A DNA stretch of 64,000 bases, taken from the NCBI GenBank assembly GCA_900491605.1, contig UESW01001604.1, forward strand, positions 278,285-342,284, read 5' to 3'. Source of the stretch: Calamus simplicifolius. Its lineage: Eukaryota > Streptophyta > Magnoliopsida > Arecales > Arecaceae. Shown here in pieces: positions 44,101-53,792 of the stretch (position 1 is its first letter; every line of letters begins with the position of its first letter). The translations under genes and the position numbers were made by a program. The notes beneath the pieces were generated by a model. The model ran no database searches. It had not been told where the DNA came from and was given only the letters and a program-made list of their open reading frames with translations.

Positions 44101-44247
44101 ATAAGAGAACATGTTGCCAATAATGAAATTTGTCTTGATTATGTGAATACTGAAGAACAACTGGCAGATATATTTACAAAACCCTTAAGTGAAGAGAGAT
44201 TTTGTTATCTTAGAGGAGAATTAGGAGTTTGTGATCCTTTGGAATAA
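41119..44247 (+). CDS. Copia pol: protease, integrase, RT, RNase H
   Basis: An uninterrupted frame of about 1042 codons, same frame as the end of gag and separated from it by one UGA. Protease active site WYLDSGCSRHMTGD is at residues 14-27. The pre-integrase HHCC region has WLWHRRLGHAS. The integrase core has LHMDLFGPTR, RSDHGTEFEN and NGVVERKNRTL. The RT has FQMDVKSAFLNG (Asp643), LYGLKQAPRAWYDRL and YVDD at 728-731. RNase H has AYSDSDYAG and LSTAEAEYVA, and the end ADIFTKPL is typical for copia. All catalytic residues I looked for are present, so this frame could be functional. Translation would need readthrough of the UGA. Confidence 0.93.
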   Translation: MQECLAAKRSKRKWYLDSGCSRHMTGDKDQFITLESKRGGVVTFGDNGKGQILGLGNIQITPSTYIENVLYVDGLKHNLISISQLCDKGFKVSFESSICTVANPIDNSIIFIGNRNGNVYLIDLDNLSTNNHCLVANNANMNEIGWLWHRRLGHASTHLISKLIRMDLVKGLPKIDFENNKICDACQFGKQTRSSFKSKNVVSTSRPLELLHMDLFGPTRTTSLGGKKYGLVIVDDYSRFTWVMFLAHKDETFSIFLKFFKKVTNEKNTTIVSLRSDHGTEFENHLFESFCNENGINHNFSAPRTPQQNGVVERKNRTLEDMARTMLCESKLPKYFWAEAINTACYILNRALIRPILKKTPYELWHDRKPNIKYFHAFGCKCFIHNNGKNNLGKFDAKSDEGIFLGYSTTSKAYRVFNKGSLIVEESIHVVFDESLASSSKRIDDEEDTNILENNLEKLNIDVSSDHEQEAKDNDSPNADVINTNHNDVDLPRDWRYAYSHPKELIIGDPSQGIRTRSSMRNISNHLAFVSQIEPKTIEEAEKDNNWMLAMQEELNQFTRNNVWTLVERPKDHSVIGSKWVFRNKLDENGIVIRNKARLVAKGYNQEEGIDFDETFAPVARLEAIRLLLAFACHMNFNLFQMDVKSAFLNGLINEEVFVEQPPGFEDHEFPNHVFKLHKALYGLKQAPRAWYDRLSKFLIENDFTRGNVDKTLFLKRKDKDLLVVQIYVDDIVFGATNNLLCQEFAKLMQGEFEMSMMGELNFFLGLQIKQSKEGIFINQTKYTREILKKFGMESIKPLGTPMSPSCKLDKDEEGKKVDQKYYRGIIGSLLYLTASRPDIMFAVCLCARFQSEPKESHLIAVKRILRYLSGTKNVGLWYSRDSTLNLIAYSDSDYAGCKLDRKSTSGACQFLGSNLISWFSKKQNSVALSTAEAEYVAAGSCCAQILWIKRQLEDYGITLDKTPIRCDNTSAINLTKNPIQHSRTKHIEIRYHFIREHVANNEICLDYVNTEEQLADIFTKPLSEERFCYLRGELGVCDPLE

Positions 44248-44475
44248 TTTTCTGAAACTCTTAAGAACAACTATCTAGATTTCATCAATTTCTTGAAAAA
44301 TCTCGATATTCAATAAGGAAATCTATCTAGATCTTGATTCATTGTTTCCCCAATTGCTAAGGAACATTTATCTAGAGTTTGATGATTAATTTGAATAGTT
44401 TCAGATCCTTGAAACTTGATGATGTTAGAGTCTCTTGAGTCGGAGGGCTTCTCAGATAGAGACAGACTGGTTTAA
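44248..44475. other. Short gap between pol and the extra ORF
   Basis: Non-coding as read; TAA at 44473-44475 is the last stop before the extra ORF opens in the pol frame. Confidence 0.6.
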
Positions 44476-44529
44476 AAGAAATGGGGTGGAAAAGATTTTT
44501 CATTAGATATCCCCACTTATCCTGCCCTA

Positions 44530-45348
44530 GTGAGAGAATTTTACAATGATTTGAGTAGAGGAGAAGGCGGTTTAGTCAGTATTGTAAGAGGAACTAGAGT
44601 TGTAATAACTGCTGAAATCCTTGGAAATCTGTTGGAAATGCCCACAATTGGTATTATGGAATATCAGCATGATGATAGAAGTGGTGCATTGTCAAGAATG
44701 TTAGGGAGGGATGTAACCGAGTTTGAGGAAATTCTTGCTAATCAATTAAATCTGGAGCTCAGGTTACTACACAACATATGTGGAAGAATTTTATTCCCCA
44801 AAATTGGTAGATTTGAGTACGTCTCGGAGCGAGACATTCTTTTGATGGATTGTATTATAACTGGAAGGCCAGTCAACCTAGCTGGCATGATGATTGGTTA
44901 TATGGCAGAGGCTGCTACAAAGAAAAGATCTACACTGCCATATGGTATGGTTCTGACATTGATCTTTAGAAGCCAAGGTGTGCTAATTATGGATAATGAA
45001 CCCCTAAGGAAATTAAGGCACACTGACTATTATAGTATTTCTACTATTCATCGGATGGGCTTCAAGAAGTTAAATGGTATCTGGATGAAAGGAGGACGAG
45101 AAGAAAGAGCTGAGAGAGATAGAACTGAAGAGGCCAGAGTAGAAGATATCCCTGGACCATCCACTGCGGGACCATCAGTCCCTGATCCATTTATTGCGGG
45201 ACCATCTACAGCTGGACCTTCAGAAGCTGGACCGAGCACAGTTCCCTCTCCTCCACATCTGTCTGTTACTGCTTCTGGGAGATTCTCTGATGAGCAGATT
45301 GGTCAGTTGAGAGCCTTGCTTGCTGAATATGACAGTCAGATCTCATGA
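44530..45348 (+). CDS. Extra ORF downstream of copia pol, plant-transposon-domain-like
   Basis: A 272-codon frame in the same frame as pol, open from 44476. The N-terminal two thirds (VREFYNDLSRGEGGLVSIVR, NLLEMPTIGI, GRILFPKIGRF, DCIITGRPVNLAGMMIGYMA) resemble the 'putative plant transposon protein' domain seen in plant retroelement proteins, by recollection. The C-terminal part is a Pro/Ser/Gly repeat (GPSTAGPS units). No convincing signal peptide or membrane segment is visible, so I do not call it an envelope protein, although SIRE elements are known for an env-like ORF at this place. Function is unknown. Confidence 0.7.
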   Translation: MREFYNDLSRGEGGLVSIVRGTRVVITAEILGNLLEMPTIGIMEYQHDDRSGALSRMLGRDVTEFEEILANQLNLELRLLHNICGRILFPKIGRFEYVSERDILLMDCIITGRPVNLAGMMIGYMAEAATKKRSTLPYGMVLTLIFRSQGVLIMDNEPLRKLRHTDYYSISTIHRMGFKKLNGIWMKGGREERAERDRTEEARVEDIPGPSTAGPSVPDPFIAGPSTAGPSEAGPSTVPSPPHLSVTASGRFSDEQIGQLRALLAEYDSQIS

Positions 45349-45658
45349 GATTAATCAATTAAAAGAAGACTTCAATCAGCTAAAAGAAGAACTTAACTCG
45401 AGACTTGACATGATTTCCTTTTCCATAAGCAATTCTGTTGAATCCTTTGGTGCTGAACTTCACAAAATCTTTGAAAGGATGGAAGGCATTGCTGATGGCT
45501 CGGGATCTTATGTTCATGCAACTGGTCAACTGAAGAAGGACATTGACCTTGCAGTCTCACAGATTGAAGCTTGTCTTGAAAATTTTAAGAAATCTCAAAA
45601 AGATGATGTAATGGAAATCATAGGTCACTTGAAGAAAATTGTATTCAAACATATCTGA
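45320..45658 (+). CDS. Coiled-coil continuation of the extra ORF in a shifted frame
   Basis: 112 codons overlapping the previous frame by 29 bases. It starts MTVRSHEINQLKEDFNQLKE and is mostly heptad-like, with KKDIDLAVSQIEACLENFKK near the end. Because the frames meet within a few bases at the end of a helical stretch, the two probably formed one ORF of about 375 codons, split by a single indel. Confidence 0.6.
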   Translation: MLNMTVRSHEINQLKEDFNQLKEELNSRLDMISFSISNSVESFGAELHKIFERMEGIADGSGSYVHATGQLKKDIDLAVSQIEACLENFKKSQKDDVMEIIGHLKKIVFKHI

Positions 45659-46352
45659 CTTTGATTTTGATTTTGATACTCTTTTGTATCTTAGGTTCTC
45701 CAGGTTTACTTTATCTTGATAGTTTGTATTTAGGAATTTTGAGTATCTAATGTATCTCACTTTGGAATGTACTTGAATCAACTTATGTAATGTTTCTTAC
45801 TTATGTAATGCAATTACACATTTTCAAATCTGTCTATGATTGACTGCTTGAATCCCTATGTCTTATTGAACCAACAATTTTTCTCTAATAACTTTCTTTA
45901 TCTAATACTCTCCTTATTGCTGATAACAAAAAAGGGGGAGAGATGGTTGAATATGCAAAAAAAAAAAAAGACTTGAAATTTTAATGAGAGATGGTTGAAT
46001 ATGCAAAAAGAAAGAAAGAAAGGGGAGAAATGATTGTTTATGCAAAAAGAAAGAGACTTGAAATTTTAATCAGTTCAATTAAAATTTGATTTTTATATAT
46101 AGGGGGAGCTATTCAATGCAGGGGGAGCTTAACAACAAGCTTAATTGCAATTTTCTGTACATTTAGTTTAAATGTTCATAATTGATGGCTTATATAGAAC
46201 TCATGCATAATTTTAAAAGTTCACTTTGAATATTGGCATCAAATCCTTCATTAAAAATGTTTTAAGCTTTAAAATGACTATAATCTTTAGTTCGAATGAA
46301 TTTTTTGAATGCATATACTCAAAGTTTTTGTTATCATCAAAAAGGGGGAGAT
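45659..46352 (+). other. Copia 3' untranslated region with repeated polypurine-like tracts
   Basis: Non-coding. Several A/G-rich tracts resemble the true polypurine tract: AAAAAAGGGGGAG (45928), AGGGGAGAAA (46020), AGGGGGAGCT (46101) and CAGGGGGAGCTT (46119). The functional one, AAAAAGGGGGAGAT, ends at 46352 against the 3' LTR. A direct repeat GAGATGGTTGAATATGCAAAA occurs twice in 45939-46007. Confidence 0.75.
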
Positions 46353-47795
46353 TGTTGACCCAATTGATGATTTTGATGATTAACAAAACTATTTGAGTAT
46401 AACAATTGAAGGCTCTAATGATTTTGATTAAGTTTTTCAGATTATAAGTCGATTGAATGATCAAAATCAGGAGTTAAATCTTGTTCTGGATCGAATCTAA
46501 TGTCTAGGTAAGATTGCAGACATTAGAGTCGACTCCGAGAATCACAGAGCCGACTCCAGTATCTGGCACGGAAGTTAGAGTCGACTCCGAGACTGTTAGA
46601 GCCGACTCCAACAGAAAAGACAGAACGTTGATTTTTCTGGCCCCGACTTAGAGTCGACTCCGGGTCTGTTAGAGTCGACTCCAGAAAAGTTTCTTGTCGA
46701 CCCCAGAAAAGTCAGAGACGACTCCAGAATTAACGGATTAAAGTGTTTCGAGTTAGAGCCGACTCCAGAAAAGTTAGAGTCGACTCCAACCCACCTGGAA
46801 CGAAAAATCAAATTGCCAGATCAGCTCTAACGGTAATATTTCTATTTTACTTTATTTCTAACGGATATATTTTGTTGCAAGGTACACTCCAACGGATAGT
46901 TTTCTTCCAAAAATGGTTTGAAAGAAATCTATAAAAAGGGAAGACTATCATTCAAAAAAAGAACGAAAAACAAAGAAGAAAAACGGAAATAGAGAAATCC
47001 CAATTCAAAAATCCGAAAAAGAGAGAGCCTGAATCTCAAGAGAAAAACCTTCTAGCTCAAATCCACTCCACTCCAAAAAGCTCAAGAGGAATCCAAGGCA
47101 TTCAAATCAAAGTTTTGGTGGATTTCCCAAATTGGAGAAAGAGATCAGTTTCTTGCTTTTCAATCCTTCTCAACTGCTTCAACTGTGAAGAATCGGAGCT
47201 GAGGCTTGATTCAATCTAGCAAGGAGAAGAAGAAAAGAAGAAAAGAAGAAAAGCTCAAAAGCCAACCAACTACAAATCAGGCTTTTCTAAACCTTGTTCA
47301 TTTACTTGATTATTTGCTCATTGAGGAGCTGTGTACTTGAAAAACAATATTTCTTTTGTTTGTGTCTAGTTCAATCTGGGGGATTGAACTAGTGGAGGTA
47401 GTCTTACCTCGGTACAAGCTTGGTATAGCTTGTGTTAGGGTTTTTGTGCTGGTGAGCCCGGAAAACCGGCTGGGTTCGTTGTGATCCCGGGAAAACAACA
47501 AGTTTGAGTTGTGAGCTTGTAAAACAACTCGGCTGTAATCAAGGAAGATTATAGTGTGGACCCAAGTGAATCTTGGGAGTGGACGTAGGTGTTGGATACA
47601 CCGAACCACTATAAAATCTTTGTGTTTGCCGTGTCTCCTTATCTCTATCTCTATCTCTATCTTATTGATTGTATTTTGTTTTTGCATCTGCATTCACTTT
47701 CACTCACACTAAGCAAACAAATATTTCAAAAGGTTTAAATTTTTTTTTAAAGAACCAAATTCACCCCCCCTCTTGGGTTGTCATCTGGGCCAACA
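46353..47795 (+). repeat. 3' LTR of the SIRE-like element
   Basis: 1443 bp, near-identical to the 5' LTR. Differences seen are two extra bases in GACTCCGAGAATC, changes in A or T run length, a longer GAAGAAAAG stretch at 47224-47250 and two substitutions near the end. Confidence 0.95.
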
Positions 47796-47922
47796 CAAGC
47801 TAAAGATCCCTTCTTTGTCCTTTATTATTATCCTCCTCTTATGCCTCAAGGCTAGAAGGTTTGTCAATGGCTATCCTTACACCCTCTCTCCACTAACTTG
47901 AGCATCAAAGAACCTTTATTGG
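47796..47922. repeat. Segmental duplicate, copy 2, right part
   Basis: Continues copy 2 after the copia insertion, starting with the second CAAGC, and ends at AACCTTTATTGG. Beyond it, Tat-related sequence begins while copy 1 goes on differently. The two parts together total 945 bp, one base more than copy 1. Confidence 0.9.
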
Positions 47923-48150
47923 CAGAGGCCATGGTGAGGCTAGAGTTGGCCAAAGGGAAGGTCGAAGGGCTGACCAAAGGCTTGGGAATGTCGAGACGGC
48001 GGAGGCCAATGCTCACACTGCCAAGAGAGGGCCGCCCTGACGGAGTCTGACGCCTGGGAGGCCAAGGAAAGAAACTATCGAGGTCTTGAACCACCTCAGG
48101 GGCATCTCCACGTCGGACCGAGTGGTGACCCATTAGTCGCGAGTCCGCTA
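47923..48150 (+). pseudogene. Probable antisense extra ORF remnant of the Tat element
   Basis: On the strand opposite the element's pol, three short frames follow each other: AEAMVRLELAKGKVEGLTKG, then VETAEANAHTAK, then RAALTESDAWEAKERN. The Ala/Glu-rich pattern is coiled-coil-like. Some Tat-lineage elements are known to carry an additional ORF between pol and the 3' LTR, in certain families antisense to pol, often with such a coil. The position and strand fit; the fragment is short and twice frame-shifted. Confidence 0.45.
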
Positions 48151-49147
48151 AGCTCCTTTAGTCGTCAGATCCTTAGCTTCGAAGATGAGTGAGATATAAT
48201 ATTTGGGAATTCCTTTAATTATCATCAGTCGAAGAGGTACATCATTGATAATATCGATGGAGGTTGTCCGCATTCTAGGTATGTGGGATGGGCCATCCAT
48301 AGAGTTCTTCAATCCGGTACACTCCTCGATGAAGTACCTCGATGACCTGGTAAGGCCCTTTCTAGTTTGGAGATAATTTTTTCCCTTTCGTTGGTTTGGA
48401 CATCTCGGCCTTTCTGAGAACCAAGTCTTTGGGGCAAAATGTCTCGAGATGGACCCGGGCATTGTAATACTTGGTTGCTCGCTGGCAGAATGTGACCATT
48501 CTGAGCCATGCCCGATCGCGTGCCTCGTCGATGAAGTCAAGGTTGAGTCTCAATTGCGTAGGGTTTTCCTTCCACAGTATGACTCCACTCAGAGGCTTGG
48601 GAGGCCGATCTCAATGAGGATGACTATGTCAGATCCGAAGACGAGGCTGAAGGGGATCTCTTCCGTTGGGGCTCGCGGAGTCATGTGATAGGCCTACAAC
48701 ATGCTTGAGAGTTCCTCCACCCATATGCCCCTAGACCCATCCAACCGAGTCCTAAGCTCTCGGAGAATGGTCCGGTTCATGACCTCAGCTTTCCATTGGT
48801 CTGTGGATGGCCGACAGAGGTGAATCGGTGGCAGATGTTTAGCTTAGCATAAAATGTCTTGAACATGGCATTGTTGAACTGCCAGTCGTTGTCGGTGATG
48901 ATGGTAAGAGGTAGCCTGAACCGGCATATGATGGACTTCCAGAAGAATGATTTGACTTTACTCTCGGTGATCTTGGCCAGCACCTCGACTTCAACCCACT
49001 TGGTGAAGTAGTTGATGGCGATGAGTAAGAACTTCCGCTGACCCGAAGCCAGGGGAATGGACCAATGATGTCCATTCCCCATTGGGCGAAGGACCATGGG
49101 GCTGAGAGCGGACTTAGTGGAGAAGCCAGCTGTCGTTGGATGTGCAC
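48148..49147 (-). pseudogene. Integrase of Tat copy B
   Basis: Catalytic core segment 48777-49097 reads FLLIAINYFTKWVEVEVLAK, TIITDNDWQFNNAMF and GHPQTNGK, with the first Asp region (MDIIGPFPW) in another frame at 48839-49147. The C-terminal part at 48309-48553 has ARDRAWLRMVTFCQRATKYY and VLRKAEMSKPTKGKKL. At least three frame changes and a stop disrupt it. Confidence 0.85.
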
Positions 49148-49254
49148 ATGTCGTTGGCAGCTATCGCACTTCTAGACTAGCTCAGCGGCATCCTTTCTCA
49201 TGGTAAGCCATTAATATCCTTGGTGGAGAGCTTTCTATGCCAGTGATCTGCCCC

Positions 49255-50427
49255 CTAGGTGGTCTCCACAGATGCCTCCATGTATCTCTTTGAGGATGTA
49301 ATCGGCGTCTGTAGGACCGACATATTTAAGAAAGAGGTAAGAGAATGACCTTTTGTGTAGTTGTCCATCCAGCAAGATGAACTTGGAGGCTCTTCATTTG
49401 AGCAGTCTAGCTTTCTCACGATTGGCGAGGAGGGTGACGTCCGTGAGGTAACGGATGTAGGCATCCATCCATGTCGGGTCCTGCATGATTGGGAGGACTT
49501 CTTCCTTCTCTTCAATGCTGGGTCTCTCCAAATGTTCGATGTAGGTGTTTCCCAGGACGTTGTTCACCGAGGTGGCCAGATGGAAAAGGGCATCGACCTT
49601 ACCATTCTCGCTTCGGGAATATAACTGATACTGAAATATGTTAGTGAAGAGGTCAAAAGTCGAACCTTCTCCAAGTATCGGGACATAACGGGATCCCGTG
49701 CCTCGTACTCCCCATTGATCTATCCAGAGATGAGCTAGGAGTCAGTGAAGGCTCTGAGATGCCTTACCCCGAGCTCCTAGGCGAGCCTCACCCTAGCCAG
49801 CATGGCTTCATACTCAACCTGGTTGTTTGTGGCTTTGAAGAGGAGTCGAAAGGCATATTCCACCTTCTCACCTTTGGACCCGCAAGGATGAGACCGGCTC
49901 CACTTTCTTAAGAGTTTGAGGTGCCGTCCACATGGAGGATCCAGGTTTCCTCTACCTCCTTAGGCTCAGTGCACCATCAGGGGTTATTCTGCCTGTTCCT
50001 CGGCTTAGGTGCACTCGACCAAAAATGGCCAGGACCTAAGACTTTAGAGCCAGCCTTACCTGAAATGAGAGGTCAAACTCTTCCAACTTGATCGCCATTT
50101 AGCCAGCCGGCCCGAGGTGTCAGAATGAGCTAGAATAGCTTTGAGGGGTTGGTCCGTGAGTACCATGATGGGGTGAGCTTGAAAATATGGTCTAAGATGC
50201 TGAGCTGAGATGATCAGAGCAAAAATGGTATTTTTTGTTTTGAAGTACCTAAACTCGATATCGTGGAGCACTTTGCTCACATAGTAGACGGGTTTCTGGG
50301 TTCCATTGGCATCGAGGTGTACCAGGACGGAACTGACAGCCTCCGAGAAGGTAGCGAGGTAGAGAAAAAGGCTTTCCCCATCCCTTGGCTTCGACAGCAG
50401 CAGTGGAGTAGATAGGAATGCCTTCAA
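49255..50427 (-). pseudogene. RNase H, second RNase H and linker of Tat copy B
   Basis: The classical RNase H is 50056-50427 (PVYYVSKVLHDIEFRYFKTK, then VLTDQPLKAIL). The second RNase H lies around 49650-49990 and is heavily broken. 49255-49515 is the linker toward the integrase zinc region. Confidence 0.75.
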
Positions 50428-50637
50428 TCCTTCAAAGGCTATTTAGTAGTCTTTTGTCCATTCGAAATTGTTCACCTTGCGCAGGACCTTAAAGAAAGGC
50501 AGACATCTCTCGGCCGACTTGGAGAGAAAATGGCTAAGGGCCGCCACCCTTCTGATGAGTCACTGCACCTCTTTCTTGTTAGTTGGTGGCTTCATGTCAA
50601 GGATGGCATTGATCTTCTTCAGGTTCACATTGATCCC

Positions 50638-51412
50638 TCACTGCATCACCATGAAGCCTAAGAACTCTTCCATTGTGACCCCGAAGGCGCACTTCCGTGG
50701 GTTCAGCTTCACTTGGTAACGATAGAGATTATTGAAGGTCTCTTCCATATCGGAGATATAGTCGGAGGCACAGATGCTCTTTGTCAGCATGTCATTCACG
50801 TATACTTCCATATTTTGTATGAGTTGGTCTTTGAAGACCTTATTCATCCATTTCTGGTAGGTTGCCCCTACATTCTTTAGGCCAAAAGGCATTACCTTAT
50901 AGCAGTAGATGCCCTTCTCGGTTATGAAGGAGGTATGCTCTTCATCATCCATATCCATCTTTATTTGGTTGTATCTAAGAAAGCATCCATAAAGCTGAGG
51001 AGTTCGTGACTGGACAAAGAATCCACTAGCTGGTCAATCTGAGGCAGTGGAAAGCTATCCTTCGGGCATGCCTTATTGAGGTCGGTAAGTTGATGCAGAT
51101 CCTTCAGCTCCCATTTTCCTTGCGGACCATCACCACGTTGGTCAACTAATCCGGGTAGTATGCTTTCTGGATGTGGCCGGTGGCGAGCAGCTTGCTAACT
51201 TTGTCGTCAATGGCTCTCTGTCTCTTGAGGGCGAAACTCCTCTTTCTTTGGCGGATCGAGCAATGCCTAGGGTCAATGTTAAGCTTGTGGGTGATCATCT
51301 CTGATAGAATGTCAAGCATATCCATGCCAACCAGGCAAAGATGTCTGAGTTGGCTCACAAAAAGACCAGGAGGCGATCCCTTTCCTTCGCAAGAAGAAGC
51401 TCGTCGACCCAT
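50638..51412 (-). pseudogene. Reverse transcriptase of Tat copy B, catalytic box altered
   Basis: Segments 51146-51412 (RQRKRSFALKRQRAIDDKV) and 50638-50958 (KVMPFGLKNVGATYQKWMNK). The catalytic box reads YVND instead of YVDD, so the first catalytic Asp of the box is lost. The palm region between the segments is out of frame. Confidence 0.85.
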
Positions 51413-51910
51413 ACCATCCTTATCGGGTCGTCCCCCAGTGAAAAAGTTAGCAACCGCTCGGCTGGTTCTCCTCCTCTTTGTTGGGCTCCCTGGGATCGGG
51501 TGCTCTGGGGCCGGTGTGGCCTACGCTTCTTGAGGATTCGAAGCCATGTAATAGCATGATAGAACCAGACTAGTTTCTCCTCGCATCTCGCCGATCCCAT
51601 TATTGGTTGGGAACTTGACAGCAACCACTTGGTGGAATGACTGCATCGAGGAGATTTAGGCTAGGTTGGCTGAGGATGGCATTGTATGCCATAGGCACTC
51701 GGACGACTAGGAAATTTATCAAAGTTGTGCTTTGACACACGGTTTTCCGGCTATAACCAGAAGGGTAATCTCACCTTTCACCCTCACCGAGCCTCCTGTG
51801 AACCCGACCAAAGGTGCCACCACTGGTCGGAGAGAGCTGGGAGATAATTTCATCCAAACAAAAGCGTCATAGGTAATGATGTCAGCTGAGCTTCCACTGT
51901 CAAATACGTT

Positions 51911-52126
51911 TTACAGGTGCTTGGCAATCGTCATCCAAATGATGACACCATCATTGTTTACATTATCTATCCCAGCTAACTCCCCTCTAGGGAAGGGGAT
52001 TACATCTTCTAACCCTCCGTCTCTCCTTGGCCTTTTAGATGTAGAACCCACTCCCCAAGAAACTATTCCTACTGTTTTCTCCGTTGGAGCGTTATCGACA
52101 TTGGCCTGAGCAGGCGGAGGCCTCAT
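51911..52126 (-). pseudogene. Protease region of Tat copy B
   Basis: Corresponds to 2520-2740 of copy A (LEDVIPFPRGELAGIDNVNN). The DGGSSADI motif is lost to a frame break near 51900. Confidence 0.65.
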
Positions 52127-52159
52127 CAGTGCCGGAACAGCTGGGGGTCCCTTTTGGAC

Positions 52160-53491
52160 ATATTTTCCAAGGTAACCCCTCTAGATGAGTTCCTCAATGG
52201 TATGCTTCAGACTGTAGCAATTCTCGGTGTCGTGGCCATAGTTCGATGGAAACAACAATAACGGCTCTTGTCACGGGGAGCTCCTTTCTTCATTGGGGGA
52301 GGGCACTGGAAGTATGGCTCGCCTTCGATCTCCATGAGGATGTGAGAGCAAGGAGAGGGGTGAGTTCATCTTCCCTAGGAGCGAGACTCTGATGTCTGTC
52401 ATCCGATCGGTGTAGTGGCTCGGGTTTCTTTGGGCGAGGGTCTACTTGGCTCTGTGCGGGCAGACCTCATGCCGAACCCTCCCTCGGTCTCCATGCGGGT
52501 GGAGTCGGCTTCGTCGACACGGATGTACTTTTGCATGCAAAGTAGGAGCTTGGTGTAGGAGCTGGGTGGTTTCTTGTCAAGGAAAAAGGTAAAACAGGAA
52601 GGACGAAGTTCTCGTTTCAACGCTATAGTTGCGACCGCATCATCCAGGTGGTAGACTTCGAGGGCGACCGTTTTGAAACGGGCTATGAAGTCCTTAAGAG
52701 ACTCCCCTTCCTTCTGCCAGACAGAGAATAGACTGTCCGCCACCCTAGGGATCCTTCGATAGGCATCGAAGTGTGCCAAAAAGGCCCTCTCCAACTGTCG
52801 AAAAGAATCTATGCTGTGTGGGGGCAGGCGAAAGTGCCAAGCGTGGGCGGCCTTCCATAGGGTAGCTGGGAAAGCTTTGCATAGGAGGGCATTATTCGCC
52901 CTTGAACTTGTATGAGAGCCTTGTAGCTCTCGAGATGATCAAGTGGATCCATTGTACCATCATACAGATCTAGCTGAGGGAGGCATAATCTGAAGGGAAC
53001 GGGCTCCTCCAGGATGCGGCGAGTGAAAGGAGGACGGATGTCGTAGTCCACCTCCGGTTGGTTGTTGATTTTTCTGCTAGCTCCTTCAGCCGTCGGTGGT
53101 ACTCGTCCAAGCGTTTCTCTCTGCTTGGGCTCTTTTGGTGCCATCGCTCTGGGGAGGAGTCATCCGAGCTATGGATAGGGGAGCGCGACCTCTTGAGGGT
53201 CTCTTGGTGGCATCCTTTGGATGAGGCACGACGGTGGCGAGTCTCTTGTTGAGGAGGTCTCTACCGAGAGGATTGCTAGCTAGCTGGTGCATCTGCTGCA
53301 TGCGGTGGAGGAGGCCTGGGCTGGTGTTGGATGGCCACAGACTGCTGCTCATGTAGTCCATGAACCACCGCAGTCAATTCCTGGACCTGCCGAGTGAGTG
53401 CGGCCAGTTGATCAGCTTGGGTGGCCGCAGCCGATGGCGCGGGAGTGGCCGGATGGTTAGCAATGGGAGGGTTAGCCTCCTGTCGCTCCAT
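52160..53491 (-). pseudogene. gag of Tat copy B
   Basis: 52399-52794 is the best preserved capsid part of either copy (AFLAHFDAYRRIPRVADSLF, then KEGESLKDFIARFKTVALEV). 52809-53144 and 53276-53491 cover the upstream capsid and the Gln/Pro-rich N-terminus. The Cys/His region near 52200-52300 is broken. Confidence 0.8.
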
Positions 53492-53606
53492 CGGTTGGAG
53501 GTGCCCCCAGCATAGCTAATGAAGGCCTTTCGAGCACACGTCACCACTATTGTTGTCGTAGAGGAAAAGAAGGCTTATAGCTTGGTGTTACAGAGCTATG
53601 CTCTTT

Positions 53607-53626
53607 CCCCCCTTCCTGGCGTGCCA
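53607..53626 (-). other. Primer-binding site of Tat copy B
   Basis: On the minus strand TGGCACGCCAGGAAGGGGGG, aligned with the copy A PBS with two differences. The change breaks the palindrome seen in copy A. Confidence 0.65.
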
Positions 53627-53792
53627 ATCTGTTGATGCCCGGTCACCGGAAGCAATCGTTAGAGGGCTTCGTGAAGGTGTTGATGAAGCTTTCTCTCTCT
53701 CCTCACAAAGGACATGCAAAAAGTCCTGAGGCCGGATGTTCTGGCGGGGAACCTCCGACGGATAAATCAGCGATCGTAGCCACAGCTATAAA

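Larger units (their letters stand above)
37964..47795 (+). mobile_element. SIRE-like Ty1/copia retrotransposon, young, TSD CAAGC
   Basis: 9.83 kb with LTRs at 37964-39392 and 46353-47795, both TGTTGACCC...GGCCAACA, flanked by CAAGC on each side. An initiator-Met PBS and a polypurine tract are in place. Gag, a long intact pol in copia order (protease, integrase, RT, RNase H), and a further ORF after pol indicate the SIRE/Maximus lineage. The LTRs are nearly identical, differing almost only by short indels, so the insertion is recent. Gag has two frame changes. Confidence 0.95.

Noticed and set aside
44530..45348. Call of a true envelope gene in the copia element
   Set aside because: Position fits SIRE env-like ORFs, but no signal peptide or membrane segment is visible.
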